A stretch of DNA of 64,000 nt from CAVVEC01 sp963747105 (GCA_963747105.1 CAVVEC010000005.1:1-64000); one strand, 5' to 3'. Numbered from the stretch's first letter, positions 27,483-36,850 are shown. Made by a program: numbers and translations. Notes: generated from the letters alone by a model not told the origin.

Positions 27483-28979
27483 TTAACGGGCGGTTCTCAG
27501 TTGCCGGTTCCCAGTTCTCGGTTTTGAGACTCCCAACGGTCTTACGATGACAGGCCGGCGATAGACGGTTTCCAGCAAGTGCCGTCCCCCCGCGATCCGC
27601 CCGGCCAGACGATCCCGAGCGGAATAGCCTTGGGCCGCAATCAGCAGACAGCCATTCTGCTCGCCGACCTTGAGACGTTGAATGCGGCCGTCGCGCTCGC
27701 TATCGAAGGCGTTGGCCAAACGCAGCACACCCGCCAGTCTCAAGATGCTCTGGCGCTGGGTAGAGGTCAGTCCAACCAGTGTTTTTTGTCCACCTCGAGG
27801 CAGCGCCCGGCGGTGATAGCGGGCGACGATGCCAGCCAGTCGCAGCGACTCCGCGCTGCAACCTAAAGGAGGCTTGAGCTTCTGAACGAGGCGGCAGGTG
27901 GCCTTGTGATGTTTCTTTTCGCCTTTGAAGCGTCCCACGTCGTGCAGCAGCGCGGCTATTTGCAGGATGGTGCGTTGCCCCGAGTCCTTTTCGCGCAACC
28001 CGCGTTCCAGCAGCCCGTCGTAGAGCTGAAGCGCAAGACGCGCGACATGGAGAGAGTGTGTGAAATCCGGATCAAGCAACGAAGCCCAGAGCTTGAGGCG
28101 ACTGAGCGCCGCGGCTTCGACCTGCTTGCCAATCGGCAATTCGGCCCGCCATGCTTGCCATAGAGAAGACTTGCCCAGCATCTTGGCCCGGTATTTCTCG
28201 ATCCGGGAGCTTCGTTCCTGGATGATCCTGGAATGCCAACGAGATCGCGCCCCCTCGTCCCTTAAGGCGTTGATATGCAGAAGAGTCGCCCCGAGGACAT
28301 CGAGATCGTGCACCTCGCCCAGCAGATCCTGCAACTCCTTAAGATCGTCGCTCCACGCAGCATGCTGGGCCGGCAGGAAGTTTTCCACGATGTAGCGCAA
28401 TCGCTTCAGCCCAATGCGCAAGCGGTGAAACGCAGTCTGGGAACCGTTGCGCACGGCCCGCCGATGCAACTCCTGGGCTTCGGTCCAACGCTCCAAGGCG
28501 AGATGCTTGAATAGAGTACGCTTACTCTGGATTTTGGCAGCCCGGCGAGGCAGCGCCGTGCCCCATCGTTTCCATTGCTTTGGATCGAACTCTCGTAGCG
28601 CCCTGGCGGCATCTTCCTTGAGCTGACCCTCACGACCGAGGAGAAACTGCAGTAGTGTGCCGGTCACCGGATCGCCGGGGTCGCCCAGGCGTCGCGCCCA
28701 CTCTTCCATTACCTGCATGTCCCGCAGTTCACCCAGGCGGGCGAAAAGCTGCTTGCCCGCCTTTTTCATCTCTTTCCAGGAAGGATCGGGATCCATAACC
28801 ATAAGGCCGTCGGCCATGGAGCGGCAGCGGCGCAAGGCGACGCGTAAATCGTGGACCGGATCGGGAGCGAAGTCCATGCTAGCGCGGTGGCATTCTTCCA
28901 GCACCTGCTGCATCCAGAAAGCGAGACCGGCCTTGTTCTCCGGGCTTGGCGCCGTGGCAGCACGTGGGGTGGAAGGCAT
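27483..28979 (-). CDS. CHAD-domain protein fused to an HD phosphohydrolase-like domain
   Basis: The 498-residue protein has an N-terminal CHAD domain (DPVHDLRVALRRCRSMADGL, GELRDMQVMEEWARRLGD, RLRIGLKRLRYIVENFLP, DLKELQDLLGEVHDLDVL) rich in conserved His and basic residues that bind polyphosphate. From about residue 300 an HD domain follows (HSLHVARLALQLYDGL, ILQIAALLHDVGRFKGEKKH), like the C-terminal part of Ppx/GppA enzymes. The tail after RPVIVRPLG (RTGNRQLRTAR) is encoded by an intergenic-type repeat, so the true end may be shorter. A role in polyphosphate metabolism is likely. The gene is intact. Confidence 0.85.
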   Translation of the reverse strand: MPSTPRAATAPSPENKAGLAFWMQQVLEECHRASMDFAPDPVHDLRVALRRCRSMADGLMVMDPDPSWKEMKKAGKQLFARLGELRDMQVMEEWARRLGDPGDPVTGTLLQFLLGREGQLKEDAARALREFDPKQWKRWGTALPRRAAKIQSKRTLFKHLALERWTEAQELHRRAVRNGSQTAFHRLRIGLKRLRYIVENFLPAQHAAWSDDLKELQDLLGEVHDLDVLGATLLHINALRDEGARSRWHSRIIQERSSRIEKYRAKMLGKSSLWQAWRAELPIGKQVEAAALSRLKLWASLLDPDFTHSLHVARLALQLYDGLLERGLREKDSGQRTILQIAALLHDVGRFKGEKKHHKATCRLVQKLKPPLGCSAESLRLAGIVARYHRRALPRGGQKTLVGLTSTQRQSILRLAGVLRLANAFDSERDGRIQRLKVGEQNGCLLIAAQGYSARDRLAGRIAGGRHLLETVYRRPVIVRPLGVSKPRTGNRQLRTAR

Positions 28980-29053
28980 GTGAATTCTGAGATTACAGGA
29001 TCACCCCTTATTCGCGCCACATCAGAGGCTTAGCTCCTGCGCCTTCTACCGCT

Positions 29054-31864
29054 TTGGTCCCCGAGCCTGCGAATTTTTCCCAACCTTGGTGCCATTACTT
29101 CCGTAACGTGCATCGCCTTACCCCTTGCATTACGCTTAAGCGGGAGTTTCAGGAGCCGCGTATTTCCACCGCCGCTACAAGTCAGAGAGAAGATCGAAAC
29201 GCGTCCGCCCGCGCGTTTATTCACAGCTTGAACATCCTGGTCAAGTATGTGCGGCTTTACGGTTTTCAGCACAAACGGACCGAGGGGCAGTTTGAGATCA
29301 CCTGGCAGGAATTGCAGCAGGGATTACCCAAGGAGCGCGATGGCAATTTTTTGCTGGGAGTTTCTGAAAACCGGCTCCTTCTGGACGGCGTAGCTCTGGA
29401 AACGGGACAGGCGGAGCGCAGCTTCGCCCAACTTCTGAACACCGCCGGCCTGGCCAGTATTCAGTTCTCCAGCAAGGTTACGATTGATGATTTTGCCAAG
29501 CTGGTGCGCGCCTTTGCCGTGGGGGGCTCGAAAGCCCAGGATATCGTCAAACAGATCAAGGACACGCTGGGAGATAACAAACAAGCGACGATCCGGATCA
29601 ATGAAGTGAAGTTTGTTGCCGCCGATCCGGCCACCGGCGACGTGGCGATTGCGGCGCAAATTGCCGCCCAGACTCTTGGCCCCGAATTCAAGGAATGGCT
29701 GAATGATCCCCAGAAACTGTTGCAGCTCATCGCGGCCGCGGAAGGCTCCCATGCCGGCGGTGTGGCAGGTGGCGCTCCTATCGGAAGTGTGCCCAACATC
29801 CGGACAAACACCAGCGAACAGCCGGGCGGTGGCGATACTTCTGGCGGCAGGGCCTGGACCGGCGGGGTGGTGCCGCTGCAGGAGGAAGAGGTCATTCAGG
29901 CCATCCGTCTGTTGACCAGGTTCGGAGAGGCCAGCACCGATCCCACTGTGAAACCCGAGTCGCTGCAAAGCGAACTCACCAAGGCGGATCCCAACACCAA
30001 GCTTAACCTGCAGCAGTTGCTGGAGAGTCTGGCGGCCAATTCTCAGACCGACAAGACCGATACCCCGCTTTTGATGAAAGCGGCTGAGCATATGGCGATT
30101 CGCTTCGCCATGGAGCGTTTCCAGAAGGGCGACGTCAAGGTCAATGCCGTGCACCAGATGCTGGAGCACATGAGCCGGCAGATGGACACCTTGCGCCGCA
30201 TCCTGCGAACCCATGAAGACAAGATGAGCAAGGCGGGGATCGTGGTGGAATCCCACGCCGATATTCTGGACCGCATGTTCTGGGCGGAGGTGCCGGAGGC
30301 TGGCAAGAAAAGTGTCCTGATGTCCAATGAAGCCCCGTGCGTGCCGCCCCGCAACATACGCCAGTTTGTGGAGCTTCTGCTGGAGCGCGGCGAAAAGGAC
30401 CCGGCGCGCGAGATCCTGCAGAACTACGCCAATTGCCTTACCGGCAAAGATGTTGAGCCTCGGCGCAAGACGGCCATCGGCTTAAGCCAGCTCGCCGAAT
30501 TGTTTGCCACTCCCGGCGTTGACTTGATCGGCAGCACTGTAAAGAAAGTCGGGGAGGCGCTGATCAAGGATGCCGATCCCGAGGTGCAGAGCCTGCTGAG
30601 CGCCGCCTTCGTGCGCCTGAGCTCCGAGGCCAGTAATCGCAAGCAATTCGGCGCCCTGAATGAGGTCTGCGGCGCCATCGAAGGCGTGGCGAAAGAACGG
30701 CCCGCCATGGCCAACGAGTTGCGTCCCCGGATTGGAGTGGAGAACCGTCTGCCGGAATTCATCGAAGAAGCCCTGCGCATGCCCAAGGTTCCGCAGGATC
30801 TGCTATCGGTTCTGCGCCGCAACTCAGGAGCCGCGGTGGAGCATCTTGCCGACCGGTTCTTCCGTTGCATGCGGCGCGAAGAGTGCGACCGGATGGTGGA
30901 GCTGATGCAGGAACTGGGCCCAGCGGGAACCCAGCAAATGAGAGAAATGCTGCGCGTGGGACAGGTCCGGCAGGCATCCTCGGTGATCGGCCTCTTGAGC
31001 CGTCTGGATGTCCCGACCTTGCTGGAGTTGCTGCCGGTCCGCCTGCGGGAATGGAACCGGTTCTATCACGATGTAGCGGTGCGGCAGATCGCTTACGGCG
31101 CGGCTCACGATCGTGGGCGCACGCTGCTGGAAATTCTGGAACATCTGGATCCCGTCGTCCTGCCGCAGGCGATTGATGAGATCGGCATGAGCGGCGATCG
31201 GACCACCGTGCCTCCGCTGATCGTGATGGCGGAAGCCGGCGAGGCCCAGGGGCGTTCCGCCCTCATCCAGATGAAGGCTGTCGAGTCGTTGGGAAGGCTG
31301 CGCGAACCTGAGTCGATTGCGGTGCTGCGCAATTTGCTGGAAGCCAAGAAAATGTGGAAGTGGATTCATCACCGCGAGCTGCGGATCGCAGCGGCGCAAG
31401 CCCTGGCCAAGATCGATCCGCGTTATGCCAGCCAGGTGATGTCGGATAGCGGCCTGGTACCGGGCGAACTGGCCATTGCTCCGCTGGACGCGGCTCCTGC
31501 CTGCCCCTGGGTGCGGCAGCGGCGCTATGAGCGCATCATCTTGCGGCGCACCCTCTCCGCTTTTATCAGCAGTTCCTGGGGAAGATCCTCCATCCTGGTT
31601 CGCGAGTTGAGCCTCGGTGGGGGCATGGGGACGAAAGAAGACAACCTGCGCGTGGGCTCGGAAGCCAACCTGGATATCTCGGTCGGCGTGCGCCACATCC
31701 GGGGCCAGGTCCTGCTGCGGCGCGCACGGGTCAACGAAGTCGGTTTTGAGATTGTGAATACCGATCTGGAAAGCCGCTACCGACTGCGCCAATTGTTGAT
31801 GGAGACCGTGGAGCGGGCTCCGGAGACGAAAGAGGCGGAGTGGAATGGCCAGAGAAAAGTGTAG
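29054..31864 (+). CDS. HEAT-repeat-like protein with C-terminal PilZ domain
   Basis: This large soluble protein has up to 936 residues. The N-terminal part (SARAFIHSLNILVKYVRLYG, FLLGVSENRLLLDGVALE) resembles response-type HEAT scaffolds. The centre is made of armadillo/HEAT-like helices (RKTAIGLSQLAELFATPG, MKAVESLGRLREPESIAVLR). The last 100 residues form a PilZ-like domain (RRYERIILRRTLSAFISSSW, RELSLGGGMGTKEDNLRVGS), the c-di-GMP-binding fold, although the second RxxxR arginine and the DxSxxG motif are degenerate (RELSLGG). Start is uncertain: TTG 29054 and GTG 29108 are both possible. A signalling or motility scaffold is a reasonable guess. It is divergent from the CHAD gene. Confidence 0.75.
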   Translation: MVPEPANFSQPWCHYFRNVHRLTPCITLKREFQEPRISTAATSQREDRNASARAFIHSLNILVKYVRLYGFQHKRTEGQFEITWQELQQGLPKERDGNFLLGVSENRLLLDGVALETGQAERSFAQLLNTAGLASIQFSSKVTIDDFAKLVRAFAVGGSKAQDIVKQIKDTLGDNKQATIRINEVKFVAADPATGDVAIAAQIAAQTLGPEFKEWLNDPQKLLQLIAAAEGSHAGGVAGGAPIGSVPNIRTNTSEQPGGGDTSGGRAWTGGVVPLQEEEVIQAIRLLTRFGEASTDPTVKPESLQSELTKADPNTKLNLQQLLESLAANSQTDKTDTPLLMKAAEHMAIRFAMERFQKGDVKVNAVHQMLEHMSRQMDTLRRILRTHEDKMSKAGIVVESHADILDRMFWAEVPEAGKKSVLMSNEAPCVPPRNIRQFVELLLERGEKDPAREILQNYANCLTGKDVEPRRKTAIGLSQLAELFATPGVDLIGSTVKKVGEALIKDADPEVQSLLSAAFVRLSSEASNRKQFGALNEVCGAIEGVAKERPAMANELRPRIGVENRLPEFIEEALRMPKVPQDLLSVLRRNSGAAVEHLADRFFRCMRREECDRMVELMQELGPAGTQQMREMLRVGQVRQASSVIGLLSRLDVPTLLELLPVRLREWNRFYHDVAVRQIAYGAAHDRGRTLLEILEHLDPVVLPQAIDEIGMSGDRTTVPPLIVMAEAGEAQGRSALIQMKAVESLGRLREPESIAVLRNLLEAKKMWKWIHHRELRIAAAQALAKIDPRYASQVMSDSGLVPGELAIAPLDAAPACPWVRQRRYERIILRRTLSAFISSSWGRSSILVRELSLGGGMGTKEDNLRVGSEANLDISVGVRHIRGQVLLRRARVNEVGFEIVNTDLESRYRLRQLLMETVERAPETKEAEWNGQRKV

Positions 31865-31900
31865 CTCGATTCCCTTCTGAACGCGCACCCCAACAATCGC

Positions 31901-32110
31901 TGTTATCCTGAGCGGAGCAACTGCTTCGCGAAGCGAAGCGGCAGCGCAGTCGATGGACCCCTTGTCTGCTTGGCCCAAGCATGGACAGAGCAAGGCGTTC
32001 CCACGCGGTAATGAAACTGGAAACTCCCGGATGCTGCGCCGGTGCCACAGCCGGATCCTTCGGCTACGTCGCCGTGCGCTAAGCGCACGGCAACTTCTCT
32101 CAGGATGACA
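31901..32110. repeat. Dispersed repeat of the GTCAT/ATGAC type, expanded copy
   Basis: Begins TGTTATCCTGAGCGGAGC and ends CTCAGGATGACAGG, with an inner GCTTCGCGAAGCGAAGC palindrome and a further insert. It fills the gap between the HEAT/PilZ gene and atpE, which converge here. Confidence 0.7.
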
Positions 32111-32118
32111 GGTATACC

Positions 32119-32433
32119 CTACTTCACCTTGGCGAAAATAATGACCAGGGTGTAGAGCGCCAGCGATTCGATCAGAGCCAGACCCAGAATCAGCGCCAAC
32201 TGAATGCCGGGGCGAGCTGCGGGGTTCCGCGCCAGGCCTTCCGCCGCTGCCGCCGTGGCCTTGCCCTGCGCCAACGCGCAAATTCCCGAAGCAAAAGCCA
32301 TGGAAAATCCTGCCGCAATGGCGACCCAGTTGACCGCGCTGGAGGCCGCCGCTTCCCCGCCCTGCGCGAAAACAGGTACGGCGAAGCACAGTACGGCCAT
32401 CGCCATGAAGATGTAAGTCAGTGTACGACGCAT
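32119..32433 (-). CDS. atpE: ATP synthase F0 subunit c
   Basis: The 104-residue proteolipid has a cleavable-looking N-terminal segment (TYIFMAMAVLCFAVPVFAQG), then two transmembrane helices joined by the polar loop GLARNPAARPG. The ion-binding carboxylate is the Glu in LGLALIESLALYTLVI. Helix 1 has Gln in ALAQGKATA, at the position of the Na-ligand Gln32 of Ilyobacter, and helix 2 has Ser after the Glu and Tyr five residues on. Thus most side-chain Na ligands are present, but similar sequences occur in proton-type enzymes. It forms the rotor c-ring with subunit a next door; F1 genes are elsewhere. Confidence 0.95.
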   Translation of the reverse strand: MRRTLTYIFMAMAVLCFAVPVFAQGGEAAASSAVNWVAIAAGFSMAFASGICALAQGKATAAAAEGLARNPAARPGIQLALILGLALIESLALYTLVIIFAKVK

Positions 32434-32532
32434 GGTGTTTCTCCTCGTGACTATGAAATTACCGCCAGTGGGTGGTTGACGTCATCCCGTGCAGACGCCC
32501 TCACGCTGTCGGAGACCAGCAACTAGAAGCTG

Positions 32533-32590
32533 GTAGCTAGTAGCTAGGAATTGCCGCGCAGTTCACCGGGGCTGCCTAGCTACTAGCTAC
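32533..32590. repeat. Long hairpin between atpB and atpE
   Basis: GTAGCTAGTAGCTAGG (32533-32548) and its exact complement (32575-32590) form a 16 bp stem in the atpB-atpE gap. It could protect or process the mRNA, helping atpE to be expressed above atpB. Related AGCTTCTAGCTCCTAGC sequences lie at 33346-33366 and 42871-42922. Confidence 0.7.
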
Positions 32591-32608
32591 TCACTACTCG
32601 CCGCTGTC

Positions 32609-33340
32609 TCAATGCTCTTCTGCCACAGCTCCTGCCAAATACACCGTCGTGAGCAGGACGAAGATGTACGTCTGCAGCAACGATACGCCGATGTGCAGCC
32701 CCAGGAATAGGATCGGGACACCGATCGGAACCAGGGAAAAGAAAACCAGCGTCACCATGTCACCCGCAAACATGTTCGCATAAAGACGGATGGTAAGCGA
32801 AAGCATGCGTGCGAAGTGACTGATCAATTCGATGGGAACCATGAGAGGCGCGAGCAGGAGCATCGGCCCGGCAAAATGCTTCAAGTACGCGATGCCCGCG
32901 TGTTTGAATCCTTGCGTCTGATAATAAACAAAAGCGCAGATCGCGCATCCCAGGGGAACCACTGGCACGGCCGTGGGCGATTCAAATCCGGGAATGACAC
33001 CAAGCAGGTTGCAGCACAGAATGAAAAATCCCAAAGCCATAAGGAATGGCGTGAACCCTTCACTGTGGGGACCGATGATTTCCTGGCTCTGGCCAACGAC
33101 GAAACCATGCGCGCCTTCGAAGATATGTTGAAGAGCGCCCGGTTTATCCACGGAGAGACGCGACCGCACCAGAGCGAACAGGATGATCAGAAACAGGAAT
33201 ACCAGAAGCTCCATGGCCACGGAATTCGGGATCGGCGCCTGCGGGTGTTTGGGCTCAATGTGGAGCGCCCGCAGCAGCCCGACAACGGGGCTGGCGAATA
33301 GTTGGTTCAAAAACGCTGTAAACCAGAGTTGTTCAGGCAT
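32609..33340 (-). CDS. atpB: ATP synthase F0 subunit a
   Basis: The intact 243-residue membrane protein has five to six transmembrane helices. The essential stator Arg lies in LSLTIRLYANMFAGDMV. The C-terminal helix region VSLLQTYIFVLLTTVYLAGA has the conserved Gln/Tyr. MPEQLWFTAFLNQLF is the start. Subunit a forms the two half-channels against the c-ring. It lies downstream of the subunit I gene (136 bp gap with a small repeat) and upstream of atpE, in the common I-a-c order. Confidence 0.97.
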   Translation of the reverse strand: MPEQLWFTAFLNQLFASPVVGLLRALHIEPKHPQAPIPNSVAMELLVFLFLIILFALVRSRLSVDKPGALQHIFEGAHGFVVGQSQEIIGPHSEGFTPFLMALGFFILCCNLLGVIPGFESPTAVPVVPLGCAICAFVYYQTQGFKHAGIAYLKHFAGPMLLLAPLMVPIELISHFARMLSLTIRLYANMFAGDMVTLVFFSLVPIGVPILFLGLHIGVSLLQTYIFVLLTTVYLAGAVAEEH

Positions 33341-33476
33341 AAAAACAGCTTCTAGCTCCTAGCTTCAAGCACTCCACCACGAATCGTGGAAGGGCACGGC
33401 TTCAGCCGTGCCGATTCCGGTCAAGTGAAGCTGGGCTTTAGCCCCTGGGGAGAAAACGCCAAGATTCGTCAACCCA
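33341..33476. repeat. Repeat-containing spacer between subunit I and atpB
   Basis: It contains AGCTTCTAGCTCCTAGCTTC (33346-33366 region) and the hairpin GGCACGGCT-TC-AGCCGTGCC at 33393-33412, both of dispersed intergenic types. There is no gene. Confidence 0.55.
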
Positions 33477-33926
33477 TCAAACTCCCCGGGTCAATGCCGC
33501 ATAAACCTCGTACGCGGCCTCGCAGGCAATCCCCCCTACGGGCAAGAACAGGCCCGCAAAAAGCCCATAAAGACTCGCGGGAGAAACACTGAATATAGCA
33601 TAGGCAGCCACGGCCATCAAAAGGTAGCGAAGCAGGAATCGAGCCACAATTCCGCTGCCGGATTGGGTTCGACCTGTCTGCGTCGCGCGGTCCGCCAACG
33701 CCGAGACTACCCGCTCCAGCCAATGAAAATTAAGGTAAGCAATGGCGCATCCGCAGGCAAATCCCAGGGCAATGCGCCAGCCAAAGCGCAACCAGGCGGA
33801 GGCAATAAAAATCACAGCCAGCACAATCATGAAGCGTGGAATGCGAGTAATAGCACCGGAGTAGAAGGACTCGGCTTTGCTTTCCGCAACCGGACCTCCA
33901 GTTCCAGACCCACTCTCACCTGGCAT
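33477..33926 (-). CDS. ATP synthase subunit I-like membrane protein
   Basis: The 149-residue protein has four hydrophobic helices (MIVLAVIFIASAWLRFGW, IALGFACGCAIAYLNFHWLE, LLRYLLMAVAAYAIFSV, GLFAGLFLPVGGIACEAAYE). The LNFHWLERVVSAL pattern is characteristic of the AtpI/UncI-like subunit that precedes atpB in many acidobacterial and deltaproteobacterial operons. Such proteins assist Mg uptake or c-ring assembly. The N-terminus (MPGESGSGTGGPVAESKAES) is polar. It is separated from atpZ by a 2.6 kb insertion. Confidence 0.8.
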   Translation of the reverse strand: MPGESGSGTGGPVAESKAESFYSGAITRIPRFMIVLAVIFIASAWLRFGWRIALGFACGCAIAYLNFHWLERVVSALADRATQTGRTQSGSGIVARFLLRYLLMAVAAYAIFSVSPASLYGLFAGLFLPVGGIACEAAYEVYAALTRGV

Positions 33927-34121
33927 ACAGTGCAGGATACAACGTGCAGCTCAGATGAGGCCAAATGAAAGACCAAAATTGCGGAGTGTCGGACTGTCGC
34001 AAACAGGCTATTTCACTCCCGACCCGGTCAAAGAGTGCTGGCGATTTTGCGTCAAGTATGGGCACGGAACCCCACCCCTCGTCACAGACTCCTACTAGCA
34101 ATTCGGTGTGTAATAGGAACT

Positions 34122-34883
34122 ATGAGACGACCTCGCCCGATCGTAATGAGCATTCCTACTGCCCGTGTATTGGCTGTGGCCCTTGTCACTTGTACAGCCG
34201 TGGCTGCGGTCGCTCAACAATGCCCGCAAGCCGGGCAGTCAGGGCCCGGTACTACATCGGAGGTCCGGACGTTGGAGGGCAGCCTCATTTTCCACGATGC
34301 CATCCGAAAGTGGTTTGAACTCAAGCTGGACCAACCCCAATGCGGGCAGACCTCAATCGAACTGGTGCGGATCCGGCGCGAATGGACGCCGCTGGAAGTT
34401 CTCAGAGGTTGTCGAGTCAGATCAAAGGGCACCGTTGCTTTCTCTGCTACGGGCTACTACTCGCTTGATCTCAACCAGGACGTGGAAGGGATCGAGCCTA
34501 TCGGTGCTTGCGCGCAGCAGTTGCGGTTTCCTGACTATTCAAAGGCAAAACCCGACAAGTCAATCCGCGAATATCGGGTTGATATGCACGTTGAGTATGG
34601 GCCCGGAGATCACCCGATCATCTTCCGCGCTTCGAGTGCTGGCAAGGACCTGCGACCCTGGCAGGCTTACGCGAGTTACTCGCTGACCGGAGGCTTTGTC
34701 CTCTACGGGCACTGTGCTGATGGCTTTGTTGTCGATAAAGTCTTTGGAACACCGCAGGCGAAACCGGCACACTTCGATGAGCCGCGAACCTCAGATGACA
34801 TGGCTGCGTTTGACCCCGAGAGTGCTGCCGCGTCCGGCACAAAAGACCTGCATCTGGGATTCACCTGCGTGCGAAAGCCCTAA
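34122..34883 (+). CDS. Secreted hypothetical protein, about 253 residues
   Basis: ATG 34122 follows TAGGAACT. A signal peptide (ARVLAVALVTCTAVAAVAQQ) is followed by a mature domain with GSLIFHDAIRKWFELKLDQP, CGQTSIELVRIRREW, LEVLRGCRVRSKG, ATGYYSLDLNQDVEGIEP and LHLGFTCVRKP, with several Cys that could form disulfides. I recognise no family. It reads against the surrounding atp genes and sits beside an IS1182 element, so it is probably part of the DNA that came between atpZ and subunit I. Confidence 0.7.
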   Translation: MRRPRPIVMSIPTARVLAVALVTCTAVAAVAQQCPQAGQSGPGTTSEVRTLEGSLIFHDAIRKWFELKLDQPQCGQTSIELVRIRREWTPLEVLRGCRVRSKGTVAFSATGYYSLDLNQDVEGIEPIGACAQQLRFPDYSKAKPDKSIREYRVDMHVEYGPGDHPIIFRASSAGKDLRPWQAYASYSLTGGFVLYGHCADGFVVDKVFGTPQAKPAHFDEPRTSDDMAAFDPESAAASGTKDLHLGFTCVRKP

Positions 34884-34902
34884 CTGTTTTAAGCAGCCGT
34901 GT

Positions 34903-36446
34903 GTGTTGAAAAACCCTCGTTTGCGAAGCTGTCTTCCAGCCCAACTGCGGGGTGTTGCTTGCGAGTTCATTCTCGATCCCGCGATTACGCGGTCGCCAGT
35001 TCAGGTGCGGGCCGACTGCTGAGGAATCGCACCAGCCGTTTTAGGTTCTGCGCCGTTGCCGCCAAGTAGAACTGCTCGCGTACGAAGCGCATCCGGCGCA
35101 GCCTCAGTCGGCGTAGTCCGATGTAATTCTTCAGTTCTGCGAAAAGTGCTTCCACTTTCCGCCGAGCCCGTTGCGAGATCGCGAACGCGGGTGTCTGAGC
35201 GAGGGCGTGCGCACGCTGCCGCGCTGGCTCGCAGGTGTGGATGGCAAGGGTCCGATACTTGCCTCGCGTGCAGCGGCTCTTTTGCGAGCAGTCGCGACAG
35301 CGCTTCACCGTCGAGTAATAAACGTGAGTGCGGTTGCGCGCATTGATGCCGACGTACTTCAGTAGCTTGCCTTCTGGGCAGAGGTAGCAGTTCTCCTCGG
35401 GCACGTAGGTGAACTTGTCGATGCCATAGAGATCCGTCGGCCCATTGGGATTTTCTTTCACCCGGATGTAAGCAGCGATGCCGCGCTCATCCAGCCATTG
35501 CAGCAACTCGCCGTTGCCGTAGGTGGTATCCGCCGCCAGAGTTTGCGGCAGGGAGCCGTAACGGTCGCGATAGCGTTCGATCATATCTCGGGCGCCGCCA
35601 CGCTCTCCTGACTCAATCGCGCTGGCGTAGCTTGCACGCCCACGATGACGCAACTAGCGTTGTCCACCAGATAGTTGTCGTAATAGCCGAGCCGTGCGGG
35701 GCCGCCTTTGGTCGCGTAGGTAGAATCCGGGTCTGTGGTCGAGACCTTCTCTTGCTGCGGAACGGGAGGTTCGACCGGGTTCTCCCGCTCCAGTTCGACT
35801 AGATACTCGCGCACCGTGTGGTTCACCTTAGCCACTTCCGCCAGTTGCTCGCGAGGAACGCGGCTGTGATGATCGGCATTGGCCTGGATGAAACTGCCGT
35901 CCACCGACATGTGCTCGCCCTTCACCATTCCGGCTTCGACGCAACGGGCGACAATCTCCTCAAACAGCTCCTGGAACAGATTCGATTCCTGGAATCGTCC
36001 ATGCCGGTTCTTGGAAAACGTAGAGTGGTGCGGAATCTCCTGGTCGAACCCCAGTCCCGTGAACCATCGCCACGCCAGATGCATGCGTAGCTCTTCCACC
36101 AGTTTTCTTTCGCTCGTCACGCCGTAGAGATAGCCGACCAGCAGCATACGCAGCAGCAGTTCTGGGTCGATAGATGGCCTTCCTGTGTCGCTATAGGAGT
36201 CCTTCAACTTTGCCCGAACCGATTCCAAGTTGACGTAGCGATCGATCAGGCGCAGCAGATGATTTTCAGGAACCTGATCTTCGAGCCGGAAGTAGTAAAA
36301 CAGCGACTCTCCGCGGGAATGGTGTCCCATCATGAGCAGCAGGCCTCCAAATGTAATGGTGAACAGTAGCATCGGGAACTCTGACCTGCTTATAACCTGA
36401 ACGTTGCCCCGCCACAAGCATCAACTGAGGGACTTTTTCAACAGAC
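34903..36446 (-). mobile_element. IS1182-family insertion sequence
   Basis: The element is about 1.54 kb. Its ends share an imperfect inverted repeat: GTGTTGAAAAACCCTCGTTTG on the left and, reading inwards, CTGTTGAAAAAGTCCCTCAG on the right (36422-36446). One transposase gene nearly fills it. It lies between the secreted hypothetical gene and atpZ, in the nuo-atp block. Confidence 0.8.
34985..36417 (-). CDS. IS1182-family transposase (frameshifted)
   Basis: The first frame (36417-35581) encodes the DUF772 N-terminal domain (GRPSIDPELLLRMLLVGYLY, EELRMHLAWRWFTGLG, HHSTFSKNRHGRF) and the first catalytic Asp in HMSVDGSFIQANAD. The second frame (35653-34985) encodes TLAADTTYGNGELLQWLDE with the second Asp, the four-Cys segment (ENCYLCPEGK, KRCRDCSQKSRCTRG) and the RRKVEALFAELKNYIGLRR Glu region. 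The shift is near 35600, within ARLSQESGGARDMIERY, and there is no good slippery site, so it is either decay or a sequence error. The ATG near 36372 (MLLFTITFG) is another possible start. Confidence 0.85.
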
Positions 36447-36508
36447 ACAGCCGATTACGCTAGTCATCCCCGGCATACCTCCGGGGTGATGCGTCAGATC
36501 GGCTCTAC

Positions 36509-36730
36509 TCAGTCGGACGAAATCACCGTGCGAATCAGCTCCACAAAACCAGCGATAATCCCGAGAATCAATCCGGCCAAGTACAGCCAGGTGGTGTGCA
36601 GCCAATGATCCAGCGCCAGGCCGAGCAGCCATCCGGCGACGGTTGCCGCGGGAAAGATGAACGCCAACTGGCTGTACTTTGCCAGTTGCACCAAGGGATT
36701 CTTCTTGCCGGAAGAGTTATTGTCAGGCAT
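36509..36730 (-). CDS. atpZ: AtpZ/AtpI-family ATP synthase accessory protein
   Basis: The start at ATG 36730 (MPDNNSSGKKNPLVQLAKYS) gives 73 residues with two transmembrane helices (AFIFPAATVAGWLLGLALD and LYLAGLILGIIAGFVELIR). This is the size and pattern of AtpZ, which precedes atpI-atpB-atpE in many operons and is thought to help Mg/Ca transport and c-ring assembly with AtpI. An earlier start at 36787 is less likely. The rest of the F0 genes are on the same strand but 2.6 kb further on, past the IS1182 insertion. Confidence 0.8.
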   Translation of the reverse strand: MPDNNSSGKKNPLVQLAKYSQLAFIFPAATVAGWLLGLALDHWLHTTWLYLAGLILGIIAGFVELIRTVISSD

Positions 36731-36850
36731 GAGTTTGCTCCCCGGAGGCTGAAACAGCATCAGAGAAGACCTTACGGCATCATTCAACAGGCTGCGGAAA
36801 ACCCTGCTTTGTGACCTCAGGCGCTAAAGCGCGCAATGACATGAGAACAG

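Noticed and set aside
35581..35653. Programmed frameshift in the IS1182 transposase
   Set aside because: No slippery heptamer or downstream stem is visible at the point where the frames meet, so it is treated as an error or decay.
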